Source: UKL13-2 sp031414695
Lineage (GTDB): Bacteria; Pseudomonadota; Gammaproteobacteria; Burkholderiales; Usitatibacteraceae
NCBI GenBank assembly: GCA_031414695.1
Contig: JANNWG010000027.1
Coordinates: 18,741 to 82,740, forward strand
DNA length: 64,000 nt
Direction of reading: 5' to 3'
A model generated the notes under the pieces. That model had not been told where the DNA came from and searched no databases. It saw only the letters and a list, made by a program, of their open reading frames with translations. Positions 17,638 through 26,106 of this stretch are shown piece by piece (position 1 is the first letter of the stretch; each line of letters begins with the position of its first letter). The position numbers were made by a program, and so were the translations under genes.

Positions 17638-18654
17638 TCAAATGTCGAGCTTGAATACCTTCTTGGCATTGCCACTAAAAATGGCAATTTTTTCTTCAGC
17701 GCTTAGCCATTCGAAGCCCTCGATAAAGGGAGCGATGTCATCCAGCCAGCGTCCCGTTCTTGGATCCTTGATGGTGCCCACGCCAGGTCGCTCAGCGCCA
17801 AATATGCAGCGGTCTGCACCTACCGTTTTGATGAGCAGGCGCAGAGCTTCTTCGGAGTACAAGACAGTGTCAAAATACAGTCGGCGTAAGCTGTCATAGA
17901 AGGTCTCAATGGCGCGTCCCGGACGTAGCGAAGGCGCTTGGAAACGACCAAACTGGTATGGAATGGCGCCGCCGCCATGGGACACTACAATCTTGAGTGT
18001 CGGGAAAGTTTGAAACACCTTGGAGCGCGCCAAGGCCATCACCGCCACAGACTCTTCATTGATGAAGTGCAGCGAATAATTATGGCGCTCTGTGCCTCGC
18101 AACCCCGCCGAGTGCAGATAGGCAGGCACATCGAGCTCCACCAGCTTTTCATATAGCGGATACCAATACTCTTGACCCAGATCAGGCACGTCATGAGTAC
18201 CTAAACCTTCACTAGGGTCAGTATTAAGCATACAACCGACCATGCCGAGATCTTTGATACAGCGCACCAACTCAGGCAAGACCGCCTTGATCGGCTCTTC
18301 CCACGCAGTAGGCAGGCCACATACGCCACGGAAGATATTAGGGAATAGGCGCTGCTGCTGTCCAATGATTGTATTGAGTTCTTCGGTGTACCAGTGAACC
18401 AGTCGGACGGGTTTTTCACTGTGCATCGATTGATAAGGTCGAGGTGAGATGAGTTGAAAGTCTGTACCAAGCTCTTTGAGTTGCTGCACGTGCGACTTGG
18501 TGCCGAAAGTCGGACTGTTTAGCACAGCCATCATTTCGTCATCACTGATCTGCGGCGAGCCGCGACCATGTGCGCCACGATGCGAAAGCAAGCCAGCCTT
18601 CCATGCGTAAAAACTGTCCGGTGCGGTAACGTGGGCGTGAGCATCAATAATCAT
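17638..18654 (-). CDS. ligJ: 4-oxalomesaconate hydratase, LigJ-like amidohydrolase
   Basis: A 338-residue amidohydrolase-superfamily protein with the metal-binding DAHAHV at residues 4-9, a later His in YLHSAG and VVSHGGGAIPYQFGRF. As I recall it, Sphingobium LigJ shares the segments LISPRP, YSLHFINEE and VVSHGGGAIPYQ. LigJ hydrates 4-oxalomesaconate to 4-carboxy-4-hydroxy-2-oxoadipate, the step before the LigK aldolase in protocatechuate 4,5-cleavage and gallate pathways. Aldolase-family genes (21049-23092) and a LigB-type dioxygenase lie in the same operon, supporting the assignment. LigY- or LigW-type activities of the same superfamily are less likely alternatives. Confidence 0.8.
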   Translation of the reverse strand: MIIDAHAHVTAPDSFYAWKAGLLSHRGAHGRGSPQISDDEMMAVLNSPTFGTKSHVQQLKELGTDFQLISPRPYQSMHSEKPVRLVHWYTEELNTIIGQQQRLFPNIFRGVCGLPTAWEEPIKAVLPELVRCIKDLGMVGCMLNTDPSEGLGTHDVPDLGQEYWYPLYEKLVELDVPAYLHSAGLRGTERHNYSLHFINEESVAVMALARSKVFQTFPTLKIVVSHGGGAIPYQFGRFQAPSLRPGRAIETFYDSLRRLYFDTVLYSEEALRLLIKTVGADRCIFGAERPGVGTIKDPRTGRWLDDIAPFIEGFEWLSAEEKIAIFSGNAKKVFKLDI

Positions 18655-18726
18655 GTGTACCTCAATGTGGTTGGTGGTTGGTAGTTGGGCTGGTATGGTG
18701 AAAGAGAGCAGACGCTTTTGGATACA

Positions 18727-19731
18727 TCACCAAATGGCAAACCCCATGGCATTGCCCGTGCCGGCTTCTGTTCGGTAGCAGGGAACATAGTCAATGAGTC
18801 GCATTGGCAAGGACACGTCATTCATGATTGCCGCCAATGGCAACCAGCTCTTGATCTCTGAGGTATTGCCGTTGAACATCACCTCAGGAATCGCTGCCAG
18901 CGCGGCTTCGTCACGGGCCTTGAACGAACCTAGCACTTTCGCGTCTAGCGCTTCGTCAATGCAAAAATGGGTCAACCCACCAGATGCGATGATCGCCACG
19001 CTGAGTTCCGGAGGCAAGGCGTCAATCGCATGCTTGAGCGCATGGCCAAAGCCAAGGCAGCGCTTGGCCGTCGGGCGGTTCAGGCCGACGCCGACGTTGG
19101 TGAAGATCGGAATGCTGGGAGGCGCCACATCGCGCATGATGCGCCGATAGGCATAGCCAAAAGCGTGCGGTATACCGTGCTGGCGTCCCGGCATGGCGGG
19201 CAGGCGAGCGCTGGTGGCAATGTCGAATTCCTGTTTGATTAAGCTCTCAACAATGATATTGGCATGCAATGGTGCGCCAGGGTAGGTAGCGCCATCAGGC
19301 GGGCAATGGCCTACCTCTGCAATAGCAATGCCCGGCGGCAGACGGCTTATCGCGTCTTCAGATAATGGAATATTTTCAACCTGCTCACCAGTGTAGATGG
19401 TGAACGCTGGCGTTAAATCCTCATGAAACACTTCGCGCTGGTCGTTGCCTAGTATCAAGACAAGATCAGGTTGGCACGCAAAGAAATGGTCGGCTAATTT
19501 GTCGAGTGCGTGCTGGCAGTGCGCGAAATTGGCAGACATCGCCTGCGGCGTCACATGCTCGGCGAAGCCAGGCTTACGTTTTTGCAAAAGCGTATGGTAG
19601 TCAAGCTTCTCGCCCTGATACCAATGCGCAAGGTTTTTGCGATCCGCATCGCCGCGCAAGTGCCACAGGTCAGGCGACGTTGCCAACATGGGGCCGTGGG
19701 AAGTGGCGATGCCACAAACAATTTTTGCCAT
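18727..19731 (-). CDS. Class III extradiol dioxygenase, LigB superfamily (3-O-methylgallate/gallate type)
   Basis: Fe(II)-dependent extradiol dioxygenase of 334 aa without a separate alpha subunit beside it. Visible are IATSHGPMLATSPD (metal-binding His), LVLILGNDQREVFHED, IPHAFGYAYRRIM (catalytic His region) and VAIIASGGLTHFCIDE (metal-binding Glu/His region). This pattern resembles the DesZ/LigZ-like branch more than LigB proper. Its operon partners are a Rieske oxygenase, a LigJ-like hydratase and LigK-like aldolases. A trihydroxy- or methoxy-dihydroxybenzoate substrate is therefore inferred. It follows the Rieske gene by 10 bases. Confidence 0.82.
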   Translation of the reverse strand: MAKIVCGIATSHGPMLATSPDLWHLRGDADRKNLAHWYQGEKLDYHTLLQKRKPGFAEHVTPQAMSANFAHCQHALDKLADHFFACQPDLVLILGNDQREVFHEDLTPAFTIYTGEQVENIPLSEDAISRLPPGIAIAEVGHCPPDGATYPGAPLHANIIVESLIKQEFDIATSARLPAMPGRQHGIPHAFGYAYRRIMRDVAPPSIPIFTNVGVGLNRPTAKRCLGFGHALKHAIDALPPELSVAIIASGGLTHFCIDEALDAKVLGSFKARDEAALAAIPEVMFNGNTSEIKSWLPLAAIMNDVSLPMRLIDYVPCYRTEAGTGNAMGFAIW

Positions 19732-19741
19732 GACGAGTCCC

Positions 19742-21031
19742 TCAGATGTTCACGGCAACAACATGCGCTTCATCCACTGGGATGCCCATGGCTTCGGCCG
19801 ACATGCGCCTGACGTGCTCGGGCTGGCCGAAGTGGAACGGGAAGTGGGTCAGATGCTTGCCCCACAGCGGGTGTTTGAGATAGTCTGCTAGCGTCAAGCC
19901 TTCACGCAATAGCTCGCGCGATGCATTCGGCAGTGGAATGCAGACGTTCTTGTCTGGATCGCGAATGACACCCTTCGGATCATTGCCGGTCTGCACCGCA
20001 TCAATGTCTGCGAACAACTGCCTGCGGATCATGGCCACGCCGCGGTCGCTGGCGCCCAGCTTCTCACGTGTTCGATCAGTGATCTTGCCTTGGCCGACCC
20101 AGGCAATGATGTCCTGGTTGATGACGTGGCTCGATATCCACAGGCCAGTTTTCGGATCGGTGATCGGTCCTTTCCACGAGGGGATGGTCTTCTGCTCGAA
20201 CGGCTCCGATTCGGTCGGCACGCGCATGAAGGCCCAAGTCACGCTCAGGGTGTTCTCATCGTCAACCGGCACCCGCCATTCGAAGTGATCGCCGAGAAAG
20301 AAGCCGTTCGGCCATAGGCAAACGCGACCCACCGTCCAGAGGTCATTTTCTTCGTCAGTGTCTTCGCGCACACGCTTATAAACGTAGCCGTGCTCAAACT
20401 CCTCGAAGTCGAGCTTGACGTGCTTGGGCGCGTAGTTGCCGATTTCACCGCGCTGACGCTTGCTCCAATTCGAATGCATCCACTCGAAGTGCACAGGGTC
20501 GATCGAGTTTTCCTGCGCTTGAACCCAGTTGCACGGTACGTCCGCAAACACGATCTGGGTAAAGCCGTTCTTGAAGCTAAGCAGTTCCCAATCCGGCAGC
20601 AGCGGTGCAGGCAAAGGACCCATGTAAGCCCACAATAGACCAGCTTTCGCCTCTACCTTGTAAGATGTGATCTTGATTTTCTGTCGCATCTTGCCTGTTG
20701 GCTCGATCACGTCCTCGAATGGCTGCTCAATGCACTGACCGCTCTTGTCGTAGCACCAGCCGTGGTAGTTACAGCGGATGCCGTTTTGTTCGACCATGCC
20801 ATACGAGAGATCCGCATTGCGGTGCGCGCAGCGTCGCTCGGTTAGGCCGTAGTTGCAACTGAGGTCTTTGAAGACGACGAGGTCTTCGCCCATCAGGCGC
20901 ACAGCCTTGATCGGGTTGAGTTCCAGTTGATCTACCGCCGCAATAGGATGCCAGTGGCGACGAAGCATTTCTCCACCTGGTGTACCTGGCCCGACTTGGG
21001 TGAGCAATTGGTTTTTTTCATGGGTAAGCAT
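19742..21031 (-). CDS. Rieske non-heme iron oxygenase, large subunit
   Basis: A 429-residue oxygenase alpha subunit. The Rieske cluster ligands are visible as CAHR and CNYHGWCYD (residues about 68-95). The mononuclear iron site is visible as ENSIDPVHFEWMH (Asp/His/His, about residue 175). Overall length and the absence of a beta subunit gene fit the phthalate-4,5-dioxygenase/vanillate or dehydrodivanillate O-demethylase group (PobA, VanA, LigX). The matching reductase is encoded in the same operon at 16636. O-demethylation of a methoxybenzoate before ring cleavage is the favoured role (inference); ring dihydroxylation is the alternative. Confidence 0.9.
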   Translation of the reverse strand: MLTHEKNQLLTQVGPGTPGGEMLRRHWHPIAAVDQLELNPIKAVRLMGEDLVVFKDLSCNYGLTERRCAHRNADLSYGMVEQNGIRCNYHGWCYDKSGQCIEQPFEDVIEPTGKMRQKIKITSYKVEAKAGLLWAYMGPLPAPLLPDWELLSFKNGFTQIVFADVPCNWVQAQENSIDPVHFEWMHSNWSKRQRGEIGNYAPKHVKLDFEEFEHGYVYKRVREDTDEENDLWTVGRVCLWPNGFFLGDHFEWRVPVDDENTLSVTWAFMRVPTESEPFEQKTIPSWKGPITDPKTGLWISSHVINQDIIAWVGQGKITDRTREKLGASDRGVAMIRRQLFADIDAVQTGNDPKGVIRDPDKNVCIPLPNASRELLREGLTLADYLKHPLWGKHLTHFPFHFGQPEHVRRMSAEAMGIPVDEAHVVAVNI

Positions 21032-21048
21032 GGCTGCCTCTTAATTTT

Positions 21049-21741
21049 TCAACGATTCCATCCGTAGATGTCCAAGGTAGCCTCGCCTGAGCGAAGCCTG
21101 CCCAAGATGTCGGCCTCTTGGGCTTCTCGTAACCGCGAACCCTCGATGGCGTCCGCAATCTCGGCTCGGGGGATAACAACCAGACCGTCACCATCACCCG
21201 AGATTAGGTCGCCTGGGTGAATCGTAACATCGCCGATTAAGATAGGAGCGTTGATCCAGCCGATAGCACCAAAGTCCTTGCCGGTTCCCTTCAAACACAA
21301 GCCACGAGAAAATACCGGCACGCCGATGCTTGCCAGTAGGCTGCCATCACGTACGCAACCGTCGATGACTACACCAGCCAAGCCGCGCTGCTTGGCCATT
21401 GTCGCCATCACCTCACCCCAGTAGCCCGCCTCGTAGGCGCCGCTCACATATGCCACGAGCACATCGCCCGGCTGCGCCAGCATTAGCGCACGGTGTAACC
21501 ACAGGTTGTCGATGCCGGGGCCGTGGACAGTAAAGGCCGGGCCGCACAGCTTGAAGTTGGGATCAACCGGCTTGAGCTGCGATGGCAACGCACCGATCTT
21601 GCCTGCGGCCTCGTGCAACGTCGCTGGCTGGATGCCCGCTGCGGTTTTGATGTCAGCGGGGCTGGGTCTGTCGAAGTCGACCACAACAGTAGCCAACAGG
21701 GTGAACGGGTAGTCCGGATGGTTCACAGCGGGCGCTTTCAT
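21049..21741 (-). CDS. RraA/HMG-aldolase family protein 1 (LigK-like)
   Basis: A 230-residue class II pyruvate aldolase-like protein of the RraA fold. The pyruvate/metal-binding signature is complete: YWGEVMATMAKQRGLAGVVIDGCVRD (shortened here to its ends YWGEV and VIDGCVRD), then GDVTIHPGDLISGDGDGLVVIP. The residues Arg-Asp of CVRD are those used for catalysis and metal binding in 4-carboxy-4-hydroxy-2-oxoadipate aldolase. It probably yields pyruvate and oxaloacetate from the LigJ product. It is third of three tandem paralogues; its ATG overlaps the preceding stop (ATGA). Confidence 0.82.
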   Translation of the reverse strand: MKAPAVNHPDYPFTLLATVVVDFDRPSPADIKTAAGIQPATLHEAAGKIGALPSQLKPVDPNFKLCGPAFTVHGPGIDNLWLHRALMLAQPGDVLVAYVSGAYEAGYWGEVMATMAKQRGLAGVVIDGCVRDGSLLASIGVPVFSRGLCLKGTGKDFGAIGWINAPILIGDVTIHPGDLISGDGDGLVVIPRAEIADAIEGSRLREAQEADILGRLRSGEATLDIYGWNR

Positions 21742-22391
21742 GTTTTCTTACTCTGGAGCTGGTGATATCGAAACTGCTTGCGTGCTTCATCGAGTCGCAT
21801 GCCGCTGCGCACCGCCTCCCGAATTTGCATTTCCGCAAAATGGATTTCTTCAGCAGCAGCCAGCACCGCTTCCTCGTGCTCGCGCGGGATGACAATGACG
21901 CCGTCGGTATCGCCCCTGAGCAAATCGCCGGGCTGAACGCGGGCTCGGCCAATGTTCACTGGCACGTTAACGGCCTCTACTTGCACCCGATCTTTGCCGG
22001 TGCGCATCCAGTGGCCGCAGCTGAAGACGGGATAATTCAGCTCCAGGCATAGGGAGGCATCGCGGCAGATGCCATCGATGACCGTCGCGGCGATGCCTTT
22101 GCGGTGTGCAATCTCGGTCAGGATGTCACCCCACACAGTGCAGTCATCGCGGCCTGCGTTATCCAATACGATAACCCCGCCGGGCGGCACATCGTCAATG
22201 TAGTCGCCCACTGTGCCGGGTGGGTTGGATGCCGGACCGTAGCGCACCGTATAGGCGCGCCCGGTGAACCGAAACGCCGTGGAACGCGGCGCGACACCAT
22301 GGCATTGACCTGTAATGCCCAAACGATCAAGTGCATCACTAAGCGTTGCTGTGTCGATTGCCTCAGCGCGTTCGATGTTTTTGTCAGTCAT
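21738..22391 (-). CDS. RraA/HMG-aldolase family protein 2
   Basis: A 217-residue paralogue of its neighbours. It keeps the signature WGDILTEIAHRKGIAATVIDG followed by ICRD, and PGDLLRGDTDGVIVIPREHE near the C-terminus. Arg and Asp of the active site are present, so an aldolase or decarboxylase activity is possible. It starts ALSDALDRLGI, also typical of the fold. It is coupled to paralogue 1 by a 4-base overlap and follows paralogue 3 by 17 bases. Whether the three are redundant, form a hetero-oligomer or act on different hydroxy-oxoacids cannot be told from sequence. Confidence 0.8.
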   Translation of the reverse strand: MTDKNIERAEAIDTATLSDALDRLGITGQCHGVAPRSTAFRFTGRAYTVRYGPASNPPGTVGDYIDDVPPGGVIVLDNAGRDDCTVWGDILTEIAHRKGIAATVIDGICRDASLCLELNYPVFSCGHWMRTGKDRVQVEAVNVPVNIGRARVQPGDLLRGDTDGVIVIPREHEEAVLAAAEEIHFAEMQIREAVRSGMRLDEARKQFRYHQLQSKKT

Positions 22392-22408
22392 GTTGTTTCA
22401 ACCTTTGT

Positions 22409-23092
22409 TCAGCTTTTAAGCATGTGTTCGTAGTTGGCGCCCATCACTTGGGTGATGGCTTGACCATTGAGCAGCGACTTGGCCATCGCAGCTTCTTTGG
22501 CGACGATCTGCTCAGCTACGTTAAGCACTTCGTCAATTTGCGATGCGGAAATGAAGATCACACCACTGTTATCTGCGATCACGTAGTCGCCGTCTTGTAC
22601 GGTGATGTCGCCCACCATGATGTCGATGTGCGTTGCCAGTTCGGCCACGCGGCCACGCGCTGTCCGGGCGGTCAGGCCTCTGCCGAATACGGCAAAATCG
22701 TGCTGCCGTGCCTCGTCGATGTCACGCACAAGACCCTCGGCAATGACGCCAGCGACCTCTCTGAGCTTGGCGCCCAGCGTCAGCAAGCCGCCCCAGCTAC
22801 CCGCCTCGATCCCAGTGCGCTGCTCGACGACGATCACCGAGTCGGATCCGGACGCTTCGACGGCGGTGGCGCACAAATGTGGAGGAGAGGTCGTCGTATT
22901 CGCTGCCGCCGCTTGTACTTCAGCCATCGCGACAAGTTTTACGGTGGTGACTCGACCTGCAATGCGGCGCTGCGTGGCAAGCTGTTGCAGGCCGCCAACG
23001 GCGCCGCTCACGCCCATTTTGTCTAGCGCGTCCGATACGGCGCAGGCATCGAGGCGACGCAATCGTTTGACCAATTCTGTAGGGAGAGTCAT
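22409..23092 (-). CDS. RraA/HMG-aldolase family protein 3, divergent signature
   Basis: A 227-residue RraA-fold protein, first in the operon. It starts LRRLDACAVSDALDKMG, as others of the family do. The active-site stretch is altered: SWGGLLTLGAKLREVAGVIAEG then LVRD, with Glu-Gly replacing the usual Asp-Gly, although Arg-Asp remains. The C-terminal part reads VQDGDYVIADNSGVIFI. The alteration suggests another substrate than its two neighbours. It is transcribed from the promoter shared with the divergent GntR gene, where two direct repeats lie. Confidence 0.75.
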   Translation of the reverse strand: MTLPTELVKRLRRLDACAVSDALDKMGVSGAVGGLQQLATQRRIAGRVTTVKLVAMAEVQAAAANTTTSPPHLCATAVEASGSDSVIVVEQRTGIEAGSWGGLLTLGAKLREVAGVIAEGLVRDIDEARQHDFAVFGRGLTARTARGRVAELATHIDIMVGDITVQDGDYVIADNSGVIFISASQIDEVLNVAEQIVAKEAAMAKSLLNGQAITQVMGANYEHMLKS

Positions 23093-23123
23093 GACATAGC
23101 CTGTGTTTTGTTAAATTATTTTT

Positions 23124-23156
23124 AAACAGTAATACTTATTATACTAAACAGTATTA
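23124..23156. promoter_or_regulatory. Repeats in the aldolase-operon / gntR divergent promoter
   Basis: AAACAGTAATA (23124-23134) and AAACAGTATTA (23146-23156) are direct repeats 22 bases apart, two helical turns. TAATACT (23130-23136) and AGTATTA (23150-23156) also form an inverted pair. The site lies between the aldolase operon and the GntR regulator gene, which is the expected place for a GntR-family operator. Confidence 0.55.
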
Positions 23157-23230
23157 TGGTTTGGGGAAAAATTAATGCGCATCCAACTGTATGAAATTTT
23201 TGCCATGCAACGCATTACGGATGGCGCAAT

Positions 23231-24010
23231 ATGCGCTGGTATAGTTCTGAAGAATTCTTAACCACTCTCTTTGAAATGAACAATAGCGCTCCTCGTCCTT
23301 CCCTAAAGTGGGCTGCACCCGTTCAAACGGAGACCCTGTCTGGGCGAATCATTGCGCAGGTTCGTGGCGCGCTATTTTCTAGCCAGCTCAAGCCAGGCGA
23401 GTTTCTCGGTAGTGAATCAACGATTGCAGAGCAGTTCAACGTGAGTCGAATGGTGTCGCGCGATGCATTGCGTACGCTAGAGGCGATGGGTATTGTCGAG
23501 ATACGAAAGGGCATCAAAGGTGGCGCTTGGATCGCTAAGGAAAACCCAGACCGATTCGCAGATGCCTTGTCGATTCAGTTACAGCTAATTGGGGTGACTG
23601 CGGATGAGATTTTCGATGCCCAACTTGCTATCGAAACAAGAGCCGCAGAGTTGGCAGCTATCCGTGCGTCCCCAGAAATTTTGCAAGAACTGCAATTGGC
23701 GCTGACGGCATGCGAAGTTGCTAAGACAGAAATGCAGACATTTACCGCCAAATCTATTCGCTTTCATGAACTTGTCGTGGTTGCGTCGTGTAATCGTGTG
23801 TTGTTAGCGCAGTTCCGTGCCTTGCGGTTCGTCCTACATCCACTGCTTGAACCCAATACCACAGAAGAAGTAGCACGCAGGGTCATCCGTTCACATGCGA
23901 CCCTGCTACGCGCGATTTCTGCTGGCGATGCAGATAAAGCGGGTGACGTGATGAAACGGCGTATTTCTGAAATCAGATCTAAGATTTCCAGCAAAGCGAA
24001 GGTTGAGTAG
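23231..24010 (+). CDS. GntR family regulator, FadR/FCD subfamily
   Basis: A regulator of up to 259 aa. The winged helix lies at residues about 30-100, including LKPGEFLGSESTIAEQFNVS and the helix VSRDALRTLEAMGIVEI. The C-terminal FCD domain has the family pattern LAIETRAAELAA and later metal-binding His residues in RFHELVV and RSHATLL. The start is uncertain: ATG at 23231 or ATG at 23276, which precedes MNNSAPRPSLKW. It is divergent from the seven-gene operon that starts at 23092 and likely controls it in response to a pathway acid (inference). Confidence 0.88.
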   Translation: MRWYSSEEFLTTLFEMNNSAPRPSLKWAAPVQTETLSGRIIAQVRGALFSSQLKPGEFLGSESTIAEQFNVSRMVSRDALRTLEAMGIVEIRKGIKGGAWIAKENPDRFADALSIQLQLIGVTADEIFDAQLAIETRAAELAAIRASPEILQELQLALTACEVAKTEMQTFTAKSIRFHELVVVASCNRVLLAQFRALRFVLHPLLEPNTTEEVARRVIRSHATLLRAISAGDADKAGDVMKRRISEIRSKISSKAKVE

Positions 24011-24214
24011 GTCGCAATGCACGATTTTCAGGTAACGATGACCTACATTTAGGTTCGCATGTTTGCAAAATGGATTTACCTGAGATAAAGCAGTCGCGTA
24101 CTGTTTTATAGCACCCATTGCGAGACTAGCATAAGGCAGTTTAAGCCGACAAAAACATCCAATGCTGTTAGTGGATTACGTTGTTTGTTGGACGTGTCTC
24201 TGGAATGTTGATCA

Positions 24215-24856
24215 CTATTCCGCATCTGGCTGTTTTGCTGGCGCAGCCTCGGCAAAAGCAGGTTGTGCCATTGCCTCGTCAAAGATTTTCCGGATGCGCG
24301 GATAAGAGCCAAGATCAAGTTTGAAATTAAGCGCATTCACCACTTGTGGCACTAAGCAAATGTCCGCTAGTGAGGGTGTATCACCGTGCATAAACAGACC
24401 TGTCTTCGACTCCGCAAGTCGTTGTTCAATCGCGTCAAATCCTGCAGCGATCCAATAGTTAATCCAACGCTGTACTGCATCTTCGTCTTGACCATGTTCG
24501 TGGCGCAAGTAATTGAGCACGCGCAGATTATTGATCGGATGAATATCGCAAGCTATTGTTTGTGCCAGCGAACGCACCCGCGCCTTGCCGATAGCATCTT
24601 TAGGTAACAATGGTGTGCCTTCGATAGTCTCGTCAAGATACTCGATGATCGCCAGTGATTGTGTCAACACAGTCTCGTCGATCTCAAGTGCGGGTACTAA
24701 TCCCTGCGGATTGATCGCGAGATAGTCGGGTGCGCGATGTTCTCCACGCCGTAGGTGATGATAGACCGCCTCGGTCTGAACGCCTTTCAGCGCCAGCGCA
24801 ATCCTGACGCGGAAAGCAGCGGACGACCGGTAATAGCCGTGAAGGACAGGATTCAT
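24215..24856 (-). CDS. Zeta-class GST: maleylpyruvate/maleylacetoacetate isomerase
   Basis: A 213-residue zeta-class glutathione S-transferase. The active-site signature YYRSSAAFRVRIALALKG (residues about 8-25) and NPQGLVPALEID are visible, and the C-terminal GST domain has DTPSLADICLVPQV. In gentisate degradation this enzyme isomerises maleylpyruvate to fumarylpyruvate with glutathione as cofactor. It ends the operon gentisate dioxygenase, FAH-family hydrolase, flavin hydroxylase, isomerase, and overlaps the hydroxylase stop by 4 bases. The operon context favours maleylpyruvate over maleylacetoacetate. Confidence 0.9.
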   Translation of the reverse strand: MNPVLHGYYRSSAAFRVRIALALKGVQTEAVYHHLRRGEHRAPDYLAINPQGLVPALEIDETVLTQSLAIIEYLDETIEGTPLLPKDAIGKARVRSLAQTIACDIHPINNLRVLNYLRHEHGQDEDAVQRWINYWIAAGFDAIEQRLAESKTGLFMHGDTPSLADICLVPQVVNALNFKLDLGSYPRIRKIFDEAMAQPAFAEAAPAKQPDAE

Positions 24857-26106
24857 CGCTTGACGTCGGCCGGACTAAAACCCGCCACGCGTTTGTAATC
24901 GTCAGACATAGTGCGTAATTGCGCTTGGCTGATAAATTTCGAGAGGTCGTCGAAAGGCTTGTCGCCAGTCAACTCTTCGACACGAATATTGATGAAATCT
25001 GGCGGCATCGACCGATTGGTTCGCACAATCGCGGCTGTGGTTTCGCGTCGTAGCTGCTCATAGTTGATCAACGCGTCGGGCAACGCCGCCTCGGTCAGGC
25101 AATCGGCCAGCGTGCGCACATCGATCAAGGCCTGTGCTGAGCCGTTCGAGCCGCGTGGATACATTGGATGCGCTGCATCGCCCGCCAGCGTCACGCGACC
25201 AAATGTCCAGCGATCTACCGGATCTTTGTCGACCATTGGATATTCGAATATGGTTTCGGCACCCTCAATCATGGCGGGCACATCAAGCCAGTCGAAATGC
25301 CAACCCGCAAATATTGGTAAAACGTTGGAGGCGTCGGTGGTGCGGTTCCAGTCATTGGGTACAGACATATCTGATTCGATCTCGGCGACCCAATTGATCA
25401 ACTGATCGCCGCTGCCGTCGATATTGTCGGCAATCGGGTAGATGACGATTTTGCCGGTTTTGATAGAGCCGACGCGCAAATAGGTGCGGCCATCAAGGAT
25501 CGGTTTCATCCGCGTTGTGCCGCGCCAGATGTTGATGCCGGTATAGCGCACACTTTCACCCGGATAAAATTCGGCACGGACGGCAGAGTTCACGCCGTCG
25601 CAGGCAATCACAGCCAAGGCTTTCACTTCCGGCAACGCTGCACCGGACGCGTCGACGAATGCCAGTGTTGCCGAAGCCTCCTGCTGCTTTACGCCAACGC
25701 AGCGATGGCCGGTCAAAACCGCATCTGGTCCGATCCGATTCAGGACTGCCTGATAAAGCATCATATGCAGTTTGCCGCGATGCACACCATATTCTGGGAA
25801 GGGATAGCCCGCCGCAATACCGCGTGGTTCAGCAAAAATGCGTTGACCAAACCTGTTGTAAAAGGCGCTGGTCTGATTGGCGATACCGAGCTTAGCTGTT
25901 TCCTCGCCCAAGCCAAGCGCATTCAGTTCCTTCACAGCATGGGGCAGCAGCGTGATGCCGACGCCTAATTCGCGCAGTTCGGACGCACTTTCAAAGACAC
26001 GTGCTGGAATGCCGCGTTGGTGAAGGTGAAGTGCAAGTGCTAATCCAGCAATACCGCCACCTACAATCGCAATTGGTAGTGCGCGTTCGTCAATGCTCTG
26101 GCTCAC
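24853..26106 (-). CDS. FAD-dependent aromatic hydroxylase (probable hydroxybenzoate hydroxylase)
   Basis: Group A flavoprotein monooxygenase of 417 aa. It has the FAD Rossmann motif AIVGGGIAGLALALHLHQRG (residues about 13-32), the DG motif VIACDGVNSAVRAE and GDAAHPMYPRGSNGSAQALID for FAD ribityl binding. The body resembles the PhzS/flavin-dependent oxidoreductase branch. Within a gentisate operon the likely reaction is hydroxylation of 3-hydroxybenzoate or salicylate to gentisate; this is inferred from neighbours only. It starts with GTG, overlapping the stop of the hydrolase gene as GTGA. Confidence 0.85.
   Translation of the reverse strand: MSQSIDERALPIAIVGGGIAGLALALHLHQRGIPARVFESASELRELGVGITLLPHAVKELNALGLGEETAKLGIANQTSAFYNRFGQRIFAEPRGIAAGYPFPEYGVHRGKLHMMLYQAVLNRIGPDAVLTGHRCVGVKQQEASATLAFVDASGAALPEVKALAVIACDGVNSAVRAEFYPGESVRYTGINIWRGTTRMKPILDGRTYLRVGSIKTGKIVIYPIADNIDGSGDQLINWVAEIESDMSVPNDWNRTTDASNVLPIFAGWHFDWLDVPAMIEGAETIFEYPMVDKDPVDRWTFGRVTLAGDAAHPMYPRGSNGSAQALIDVRTLADCLTEAALPDALINYEQLRRETTAAIVRTNRSMPPDFINIRVEELTGDKPFDDLSKFISQAQLRTMSDDYKRVAGFSPADVKR

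Noticed and set aside
17638..18654. Reading as LigY (biphenyl meta-cleavage hydrolase) or LigW (5-carboxyvanillate decarboxylase), making the operon a dehydrodivanillate pathway
   Set aside because: Sequence segments match my recollection of LigJ better, and LigK-like genes are in the same operon. The Rieske/LigZ-like pair still leaves the idea open for a database test.
22346..23026. 226-codon open frame on the plus strand
   Set aside because: Antisense to two RraA-family genes with intact signatures; Cys/His-rich composition typical of a shadow frame.
23641..23767. Extra operator copies inside island coding regions (isolated ATTCCT or AGGAAT hexamers)
   Set aside because: Single half-sites occur by chance in coding sequence; only paired arms with 6-base spacers in promoter regions were counted.
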